A stretch of DNA of 9,579 bases from Planctomycetota bacterium (GTDB lineage Bacteria > Planctomycetota > UBA1135): NCBI GenBank assembly GCA_002746235.1, contig NVWJ01000004.1, positions 22,589-32,167 on the forward strand. Direction: 5' to 3'. Made by a program: the position numbers and the translations under genes. Below, piece by piece: positions 1 to 5,823 of this stretch. Each line of letters opens with the position of its first letter. Positions within the stretch are counted from its first letter, which is position 1. The notes below the pieces were generated by a model. The model saw only the letters and a program-made list of their open reading frames with translations, ran no database searches and was not told the origin of the DNA.

Positions 1-2199
1 GGCGATGCGTCGGTACAGCAAGGGTTGCGTGTACATCGGTTCATCGCCTTCGTTGTGCCCGCGCCGGCGGTAACACACCATGTCAATGACGACATCGGAG
101 CCAAACTCGCGCTGGTAATCGACTGCAACATGTGTCGAGCGCATGACCGCTTCCGGTGCATCGCCGTTTGCATGAAGCACGGGAGCTTGCACGGCCTTCG
201 CGATATCGGTGCAGTAGTAAGTGCTGTAGAGGTCACGCGGACCAGCAGTGAAACCGATTTGGTTGTTCACTACCAAGTGAATGGTGCCACCAGTGCGGTA
301 CGCCGGAAGCTCCGACATTTGCAGCGTTTCCGCAACTACGCCTTGACCGGTGAAAGCGGCATCGCCGTGGATCAAAATGCCGAGAGTTTTCTTGCGCTCA
401 ACATCGCTCTCTAAATCCTGGTATGCACGCACTTCGCCACAAACTACCGGATCGACGGCTTCCAAGTGACTTGGGTTTGCTGCAAGAATGATTTCGACTT
501 CACGGCCGTCCGGAGTGGTGTGCACGCCGCGTTGACCGAGGTGGTATTTCACGTCGCCGGAACCTTCTGCTTCGCCGGGCAGCAGCACACCTTCAAACTC
601 ACCGAAGATTTTTCGGTAAGACTTATGCAAGATGTTCGCCAGCACATTCAATCGCCCGCGGTGCGCCATGCCAATCACCACGCGCTCCACGCCGGATTCG
701 GCGGCGCGGTCGATGATTTCTGAAAGTGCTGGAATCACGGTGTCGGCGCCTTCCAAAGAAAAACGCTTGTTGCCGGGATAACGCGTGTGCAAAAACTGCT
801 CGAAGTTTTCCGCCTTCACCAAGCGTTGCAAAATGCGCTTGCGGTGATCTAAATCGAAGACTTCTTCGTTGCGACGCGATTCCACGCGCGCGCGCAGCCA
901 ATGTTTGCGCTTGCGGTCCGCGATGTGCATGTACTCCAAGCTCCAGCGACGACAATAAGTCTCGCGCAGAACTTCCAGAATCTCGCGCAAGGTCATGGAG
1001 GCCTTGTCGCACATGCCATCGGTCAAAAACTCACGGTCCAAATCCCAAATGGTAAAGCCGTACCAGCCTGGATCCAGCGACGGCAACATGTCCGGGTGAT
1101 ACTCGAGTGGGTCGAGGTCGGCGAGTTGGCATCCGCGCATGCGATAAGCGCTAATCAGCTGCCAAACTTTCGCTTGCTGCGAGGCGCTGTCATCGTCGTG
1201 TGCCTTGTGATGATCTTCATCGAGGTGTGCCGGAGTCCATGGCACGCGCAGCACGCGAAAAATATCGGTCCAGAAACCGTCGGCACCAGAGAGTAACTCT
1301 TCAATCCGACGCAGCAGTAATCCAGACTCGGATCCTTGCACCGTACGGTGGTCATAAGTGCTGGTGATGGTCATTACTGGACCCATCGCAATTTCCGCCA
1401 ACATGCTTGGGTTCATGTTACGCGCCTGCACCGGAACGCCAATCGCGCCGGTTGCCAGAATCAGACCTTGGCCTTGCATCAGCCGTGGAATGCTGGCTTC
1501 GGTTCCAAAACCGCCAGGGTTAGTCAGGCTAAAAGTAGTGGAAGCAAAATCGGCGGCGGTCAACTTGCCTGCACGGCCGCGCGCAACAACATCTTGGTAG
1601 CCATCGAAGAACTGCTTGAAGTCCATCGAGCCAGAATCCTTAATGTTCGGCACCACCAGGCTACGCTTCTCGGCACCGCCGACATCGATCGCCATGCCAA
1701 TATTGATCTTCTGCGGCGACATGCGCCACGGCTTGCCATCCTTCTCTAGATAGTAAGACTGAACGTTCGGCATTTCCGACACCGCACGCACCATGGCGTA
1801 AGCAACAAAGTGGGTGTACGACGCCTTGCCCAGCGCCCGATCACGCATGTGCGCATTGATGATTTTGCGATTCTCATCGAGGACTTTGACCGGAATCGTG
1901 CGCATTGAGGTCGCCGTCGGCACCGCCAAACTCGCATTCATGTTGGCCGCAATCCGAGCCGGGATTCCGCGCAGAGCCTCGGCATCGACCTCGGCCACTT
2001 CTGGGGACTCCACAACCTTGGCCGCCGTGGCCGTTGCTGTGCCACCCTTTGCAGCAGCGCCGGACGACGCCTTGTCCGCCTCGGTGAACCAATGGGCCCA
2101 CTCGCCGTCTACCGCAGATGGCTCCGTAAGCCATTGCTCGTAAAGGGTTTCCACATACCCGGCGTTGACGCCGAACTGCTCCTCAAAGTCGATGCTCAT
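1..2199 (-). CDS. kgd: Fused E2-E1 2-oxoglutarate dehydrogenase/decarboxylase (Kgd/OdhA type), N-terminal 733 codons, cut by the left edge
   Basis: This TCA-cycle enzyme combines the ThDP-dependent 2-oxoglutarate decarboxylase/dehydrogenase (E1) with a succinyltransferase (E2) catalytic domain in one chain. The first ~45 residues match the E1 N-terminal peptide (NAGYVETLYEQWL). An Ala/Thr-rich linker follows, then an E2 acyltransferase domain at about 65-300 ending in DHRTVQG (H284), with Gln where ordinary E2s have Asp. E1 begins near 345 (QLISAYRMRG). ThDP and Mg features are GMAHRGRLNVL (H513), HGDAAFTGQGVV (D613), NNQIGF (N646, I648) and RGHNEGDEP close to the cut. No lipoyl domain is present, so a lipoylated partner in trans is expected, as known for actinobacterial OdhA. 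Cys357 replaces the usual His of the RGH motif. The start is supported by AGGAG 7 nt upstream. Mycobacterial Kgd is about 1230 aa, so roughly 40% is missing here. No frame break was seen. Confidence 0.95.
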   Translation of the reverse strand, partial: MSIDFEEQFGVNAGYVETLYEQWLTEPSAVDGEWAHWFTEADKASSGAAAKGGTATATAAKVVESPEVAEVDAEALRGIPARIAANMNASLAVPTATSMRTIPVKVLDENRKIINAHMRDRALGKASYTHFVAYAMVRAVSEMPNVQSYYLEKDGKPWRMSPQKINIGMAIDVGGAEKRSLVVPNIKDSGSMDFKQFFDGYQDVVARGRAGKLTAADFASTTFSLTNPGGFGTEASIPRLMQGQGLILATGAIGVPVQARNMNPSMLAEIAMGPVMTITSTYDHRTVQGSESGLLLRRIEELLSGADGFWTDIFRVLRVPWTPAHLDEDHHKAHDDDSASQQAKVWQLISAYRMRGCQLADLDPLEYHPDMLPSLDPGWYGFTIWDLDREFLTDGMCDKASMTLREILEVLRETYCRRWSLEYMHIADRKRKHWLRARVESRRNEEVFDLDHRKRILQRLVKAENFEQFLHTRYPGNKRFSLEGADTVIPALSEIIDRAAESGVERVVIGMAHRGRLNVLANILHKSYRKIFGEFEGVLLPGEAEGSGDVKYHLGQRGVHTTPDGREVEIILAANPSHLEAVDPVVCGEVRAYQDLESDVERKKTLGILIHGDAAFTGQGVVAETLQMSELPAYRTGGTIHLVVNNQIGFTAGPRDLYSTYYCTDIAKAVQAPVLHANGDAPEAVMRSTHVAVDYQREFGSDVVIDMVCYRRRGHNEGDEPMYTQPLLYRRIA

Positions 2200-2247
2200 G
2201 CGATTTCTCCTGTGAGCCCTAAGGGTAGTGCGGGCTCTTTAGAACCC
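2200..2247 (-). promoter_or_regulatory. kgd ribosome binding site and overlapping leader hairpins
   Basis: On the minus strand, AGGAG (2211-2207) lies 7 nt before the kgd ATG. It is the clearest Shine-Dalgarno sequence in the window. Just upstream, GAGCCC at 2237-2232 can pair in two ways. It can pair with GGGCTC at 2219-2214, ending two bases before the SD (stem B, 6 bp, 12-nt loop). Or it can pair with GGGTTC at 2247-2242 (stem A, about 6 bp with one C/A mismatch). The two stems share 2232-2237 and so exclude each other. This is visible sequence structure; a regulatory switch on kgd translation is inference. No ligand-binding core or known riboswitch consensus is recognised, and no promoter could be assigned. 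Confidence 0.4.
2232..2247. repeat. Hairpin copy 1, related to 3135-3150
   Basis: Plus strand GGGCTCTTTAGAACCC forms a short stem (GGG/CCC and TCT/AGA, TT centre) with one C/A mismatch. It resembles the perfect hairpin at 3135-3150 in the same orientation, and both are followed by AC. The innermost pair is T-A here and C-G in the other copy, which looks like covariation. With two short copies, chance cannot be excluded. Confidence 0.3.
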
Positions 2248-2261
2248 ACTAGTGTACCTCT

Positions 2262-2341
2262 GATTTGGAAGATACCCCAGTTTCATTCGACATGGACGGG
2301 GTACCGCCCCAGACTCACGAAACTGGGGTATCTTCCAAATC
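2262..2341. repeat. Perfect 23-bp inverted repeat with 34-nt loop (MITE-like or leader hairpin)
   Basis: The left arm 2262-2284 (begins GATTTGGAAGATACC, ends CCAGTTTC) is the exact reverse complement of the right arm 2319-2341. The loop 2285-2318 holds a smaller possible stem, GGGG/CCCC. The bases just outside do not extend the pairing, so the arms have sharp ends. TCTG occurs at 2259-2262 and again at 2340-2343; a CTG or TCTG duplication would suit a small transposed element, but these bases partly belong to the arms. The unit lies 62 bp upstream of kgd and could lie in its transcript as a strong hairpin. It is not an obvious terminator, since neither side has a run of T. A miniature inverted-repeat element, a protein-binding palindrome and a leader structure all remain possible. 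Confidence 0.6.
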
Positions 2342-2515
2342 TGTTGGATTGACGGAGTCAGGAGTTTTGGAAATGAGGGGTTTTTGTTCTGATCAGGTCT
2401 GGTGTGAATCTAAGTCAGAGCTTCTCTAAGACTGGCTTGTCGCTATCCTGCAAATGGGAGCACGTGGAGCATGTAACTGAGCAAATCGCCCAACCGGACT
2501 GGGTTGCAGTCTTGT

Positions 2516-2932
2516 TCATGAATGCATCGTTGCGCAGTGGCACGGTTTCTGCACCAAGTCGAGTGAGTTCTTCTTTTTTGCGTTTCGGATTACGTACTGC
2601 AATCGCAATAGCGTAGGAATCAGTGAAACGCCGGCAAGCCAAGTCAATCCGCTGCATACGGCGTATCGTGCAGCGCGAAATCGCGGAGCTAAGTCCAGCA
2701 AGTCCATATCGTCTGCCGAAGCCACCAGAGATCTACGGCGAACCCGGCCTTCGAAGCTCTTGGCTATGCCGCGACCCAACAACATAAACAGCGCCATGAT
2801 TTGGAGGGCGCTCCACAGGGCTATCCCTGCTGGAGTTTCTTCGGTGACCTGGAACCCCTCCAGCCAGGCAATAAGGAAAGAGGTTCCGGTAAAAAATAGT
2901 GTCCAGACCAGGCCAGCGAGTAGTGATGGCAA
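2516..2932 (-). pseudogene. Possible decayed three-helix membrane protein gene
   Basis: This 138-codon frame encodes a product with three hydrophobic stretches, at about residues 3-24, 35-53 and 89-112, separated by a charged segment (EGRVRRRS) and followed by RNAKKK. I do not recognise a family. Reasons to doubt an intact gene: the only in-frame start is TTG, with no ribosome site, and a TAG lies two codons upstream. The same frame is readable before that TAG (LSLKLANAYL), and a one-base shift near 2960 would join it to an ATG at about 2981-2979 (MSSAKKP). Thus one frameshift plus one nonsense codon would restore a longer N-terminus. At the other end, near 2590, the next frame (RNPKRKKEELTRLGAE) reads more like protein than the in-frame tail, and an A-rich run marks the crossover. 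It may also be a chance frame. Confidence 0.3.
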
Positions 2933-3119
2933 AGGCTATAGGTATGCATTGGCCAACTTCAAACTCAATGAGGCTTCTTGGCAGAACTCATGGTGTGCAG
3001 GATTGCTTGAAGGGAATCACCTCGCTCGTGCGAATCCGCACTGGACCGATTGCGGGGCCGCACATCCTTCCAAACATATCCCCAATTGAGGTTGGCACGG
3101 TAGTTGTAACCCTATCGGT

Positions 3120-3150
3120 AAGCCTCCGGGCTTGGGGCTCCTTGGAGCCC
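3120..3150. repeat. Two adjacent hairpins, the second related to 2232-2247
   Basis: AAGCC (3120-3124) and GGCTT (3129-3133) pair around a TCCG tetraloop. Directly after, GGGCTCC (3135-3141) and GGAGCCC (3144-3150) form a perfect 7-bp palindromic arm around TT. No T-run follows on either strand, so a standard intrinsic terminator is unlikely. The second arm matches the hairpin in the kgd leader in layout and orientation. Confidence 0.4.
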
Positions 3151-3228
3151 ACATGGGATAAGGAGTTAAGTCTGTTCGAGTCATATAGTCGATGGGGGAA
3201 AAATCGGCTGACTCGTCCAGGCTTTTTC

Positions 3229-3248
3229 TTGTTCCTCAAGAGGAACAA
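3229..3248 (-). terminator. Hairpin 30 bp past the DUF1501 stop, possible weak terminator
   Basis: TTGTTCCTC and GAGGAACAA are perfect complements around a two-base centre, giving realistically an 8-bp stem with a four-base loop. It sits about 30 bp after the last stop of the minus-strand operon, a natural place for transcript ending or 3'-end protection. On the minus strand the stem is followed by GAAAAAG rather than a T-run, so it is not a canonical intrinsic terminator. Confidence 0.35.
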
Positions 3249-3278
3249 AACGCGATGGCAGCCTAAAGCAGACCTGGC

Positions 3279-4469
3279 CTACGCCTTCCCACTTATCAAA
3301 CCAACGGTGGCGTCTCCTTTCGAGAAGGCGCCATCGAATATATTTTCGCACGGCCAACCCATCCAATCGCGCAGGACTTCGCTAAACACGGAGCGGAAGT
3401 CGGTGTGCATTTTTAGGTTGCCGCCCTCGAGATCGCCGAGGTTTGGATTCGCGCCATGCACTCCGCCGGTTAGCCCACCGCCGATGGCAAACATGGGGCC
3501 TGCAGTTCCGTGGTCGGTGCCGGCGGAACCGTTTTCAAAAACCCGGCGACCGAACTCCGAGTAGATGAGAAGCAAAGTGTTTTCATCCGTGCCATCGATA
3601 GCGAGGTCGGTTTGGAATGCAGCGGTTGCATCGCCAAGTTGACGTAACAAGGAATTGTGGGTTCCAACTTGCAAGGCGTGCGTATCGAAGCCGCCCAACT
3701 TAGTCCAACAAACCGGGGGACCGTTTTCGGCACGCACTAGTCTTGCTGCCAAACGCAGGCGGTCACCCAATGCAGTGTCCGGATATCCTTTGCCAGCTGG
3801 AACTTTTTCTGCAGCCGCACGTAACTGTGCTGCCGTTTCATAAGCCATCTTGGAAGCTTGCCCAATGCGCGCCAGGGGCCCACTAGCGAGACGACCGCCT
3901 GGCATTTCAGGAGGTTGCTCAATCTGAAGCTTGGCGAGATTGGTCAAAGTAAGGCCAGAGGAAGAAGCGCTTTTCAATAACAGCGGAGACTCAGAAGTCC
4001 CCATGGCTACTGGCGGCAATCCACCCACCCCGCGTTGCCCTTCAAAGCAACGGCCAATCCATCCGCTGGTGCGTTCCTCGCTTTCGCGTAAGCCACTGTG
4101 CCAGATATCACGGGAAGTGAAGTGCGAAAGATTGGGTCGGTCATAGCCAACACCTTGCAAGATGCTTAACTTGCCACTGTCGAAAAGAGATTGCCAAGCA
4201 CTGAGTTGTGCGTTCAAACCTACGGTGGCATTGAGCGCAATGATTTGATCCATCGGCAAGCCAATCTTGGGCCGAGCCTTGCGATACAAGTCATCGGCGA
4301 AAGGGACGATGGTGTTTAGGCCATCGTTGCCACCATCGAGAAACAGCAACACCAGACGCCGGTTGGTCTTGTTCGCTTTTGCAGCCGAGAACAAGGCCGA
4401 TGGCATGAACATCGCACCGGCGCCCATCAGAGCGGAGAGTTGCAAAAATTCGCGGCGGTTAGCGTTCAT
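3279..4469 (-). CDS. DUF1501 family protein with twin-arginine signal
   Basis: This is a 396-aa DUF1501 protein, a family placed in the alkaline phosphatase/sulfatase fold group with poorly known function. The N-terminus NRREFLQLSA (4-13) followed by a hydrophobic, Ala-rich stretch to about residue 30 is a Tat export signal, so the mature protein should act outside the cytoplasm. Family motifs are LDGGNDGLNT (44-53), SHFTSRDIWHSG (115-126), GGFDTH (259-264) and SEFGRRV...GTDHG (304-321). The Asp and His of FDTH and TDHG are likely metal ligands by analogy with the superfamily. I chose the ATG at 4469 because it forms an ATGA overlap with the upstream DUF1800 stop and places RR at residues 5-6. 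A TTG 24 bp upstream would only add a non-signal extension. No Shine-Dalgarno is visible, which fits translational coupling. Substrate unknown. Confidence 0.9.
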   Translation of the reverse strand: MNANRREFLQLSALMGAGAMFMPSALFSAAKANKTNRRLVLLFLDGGNDGLNTIVPFADDLYRKARPKIGLPMDQIIALNATVGLNAQLSAWQSLFDSGKLSILQGVGYDRPNLSHFTSRDIWHSGLRESEERTSGWIGRCFEGQRGVGGLPPVAMGTSESPLLLKSASSSGLTLTNLAKLQIEQPPEMPGGRLASGPLARIGQASKMAYETAAQLRAAAEKVPAGKGYPDTALGDRLRLAARLVRAENGPPVCWTKLGGFDTHALQVGTHNSLLRQLGDATAAFQTDLAIDGTDENTLLLIYSEFGRRVFENGSAGTDHGTAGPMFAIGGGLTGGVHGANPNLGDLEGGNLKMHTDFRSVFSEVLRDWMGWPCENIFDGAFSKGDATVGLISGKA

Positions 4470-5809
4470 GACATGTGGTATTCGGGAAGACAAAGCACCG
4501 TGTAAACCATGGATTGGAAACGGCGGGAGTCATTGTCGGTGGGGAGGTTATCAAGAGTAACAAGCAAAGCCCGATGCCGTTCTGCTGTAAGTCCAGCTGG
4601 GATTAAAGCGCGCAGGAGGTCATCGAGCGCAGTGCGTGCTAAGCGTCGCCGGTTCATCGGGAAGAGATTCGCCATCGGAGATTTGCGCAGCATGTCGCGG
4701 TGACCGGCGGAAACATCGGCGGCAAAACGAGTGCGTTCAATCCAAGATGCGGTGTGAATCCAAGCCTCCCCTCCTTTCCAACCTTGCACTCCAGGAGGTT
4801 CAAACAAGGCTTGCCCCATGTCCGCAATGGAGCGCTCCAGTTCGCGAGGGTCGGGGCGTCCGCCTAAAGCGCGCATGGCGCCAATGACAAAATCCACCGG
4901 CGACTTCACCAAACTCCCGAGGGCCTCGGGCTCATAAAAAGCACGACTTCCCAGAATAGTTTGCAGTAACCAGTTGATGTCGAGGTAGTTTTCACGCCAA
5001 CGGGTTGCGAGTAAATCGAGAACATCGTCGTCTATTTCGGGGGCCACGTAAAAGGCCCAAAGTTTCCGCGCCAAAAATTTAGGGCACTCGTCTTCTGCAA
5101 CCAATGTACGCACTAGATCATCGCCATCGTGCAGAGTGGTATTCAGAACTGTCTTCGCTTTATCGTCGTGATGAAGTTCCACAAAACGGTAACGACCCTT
5201 GTCAACCGTGCGCCCAGTAAGTGCTCGCGCGGCTTCTTGGACATCGCGCTCCGAGTAGTGTCCTTCGCCAAGCGCAAACAATTCCATAAGTTCACGCGCA
5301 AGGTTTTCATTCGGGATGCCTTTGCGATTGGAATCATTATCCAGGAAAACCAAAATCGCAGGGTCCTTGGCAATCGCAAGCAGTAAATCTTGAAAAGACC
5401 CTGAGCCCTTCTCTAAAAACAACAGATGTTGCCGGTACATCTTTTCGCTATCCGCCACTTTGCTCCAAGTGGTGGCAAAGTGACTATGCCAAAACAGTGC
5501 CAAGCGGGTGCCGGTAACGCGATCGTCCTGCACCATTTTCATCATCCACCATGCAGCGAGCTTCGATCGGTCGTCGTTGACCGACAGTGGCTCGCCGATA
5601 CCCATCCAAGCCGCTTCCAGCATTTCTTGGTCGGGCTCAAACACAAAGTCCAATGCCTTTGCGGAGCCCACTTTCAACAGCTCTTTGATTTGCCCGGGCT
5701 TCGCACCGCCAATGGCGCGCGACAACAAATGTCCCACCTGAGTAGCCGTCCACGGCCCATGCCCCGCTTCGGGTGCATATGGTTCGAGGGCTTCTTCGGG
5801 GGTCAGCAT
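4466..5809 (-). CDS. DUF1800 family protein
   Basis: This 447-aa protein spans the usual length of DUF1800, a family often encoded beside DUF1501 and without an established reaction. Typical segments are VGHLLSRAIGG (25-35), LALFWHSHFAT (103-113), NENLARELMELFALGEGHYSERDVQEAARALTG (167-199), a HDGDD loop (227-231) matching the family's FDGDD-like stretch, PKFLARKLWAFYVAP (243-257) and MGQALFEPPGVQGWKGGEAWI (331-351). No signal peptide or membrane segment is visible at the N-terminus, unlike its partner DUF1501. Its stop overlaps the DUF1501 start (ATGA), so the two are probably made together in near-equal amounts. It begins 14 bp after the upstream exported-protein gene and has no clear ribosome site. 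Co-export with DUF1501 is inference. Confidence 0.9.
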   Translation of the reverse strand: MLTPEEALEPYAPEAGHGPWTATQVGHLLSRAIGGAKPGQIKELLKVGSAKALDFVFEPDQEMLEAAWMGIGEPLSVNDDRSKLAAWWMMKMVQDDRVTGTRLALFWHSHFATTWSKVADSEKMYRQHLLFLEKGSGSFQDLLLAIAKDPAILVFLDNDSNRKGIPNENLARELMELFALGEGHYSERDVQEAARALTGRTVDKGRYRFVELHHDDKAKTVLNTTLHDGDDLVRTLVAEDECPKFLARKLWAFYVAPEIDDDVLDLLATRWRENYLDINWLLQTILGSRAFYEPEALGSLVKSPVDFVIGAMRALGGRPDPRELERSIADMGQALFEPPGVQGWKGGEAWIHTASWIERTRFAADVSAGHRDMLRKSPMANLFPMNRRRLARTALDDLLRALIPAGLTAERHRALLVTLDNLPTDNDSRRFQSMVYTVLCLPEYHMS

Positions 5810-5823
5810 GGGAAAGGCTGGGG

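Larger units (their letters stand above)
2933..3278. other. Non-coding stretch with hairpins
   Basis: I see no convincing gene here. Frames running through it on the plus strand are antisense continuations into the DUF1501 gene, and the minus frame starting inside the hairpin at 3229-3248 has no domain-like content. The stretch holds the twin hairpins at 3120-3150 and the hairpin after the DUF1501 stop. No tRNA cloverleaf was found; a GTTCGAGTC string near 3174-3182 lacks the flanking pairing of a T arm. Confidence 0.5.

Noticed and set aside
25..1749. Several plus-strand frames of 80-137 codons across the left end
   Set aside because: They are antisense to the continuous fused E2-E1 reading frame, whose motifs are unmistakable.
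3174..3182. GTTCGAGTC resembling a tRNA T-loop
   Set aside because: The flanking bases do not form a T stem and no acceptor or anticodon arm is present on either side.
2988..3248. 86-codon minus-strand frame after the DUF1501 operon
   Set aside because: It starts inside a hairpin, lacks a ribosome site and has low-complexity basic content typical of chance frames.
2899..3564. 221-codon plus-strand frame
   Set aside because: Its second half is antisense to the well-supported DUF1501 gene and its first half has no domain-like content or convincing start context.
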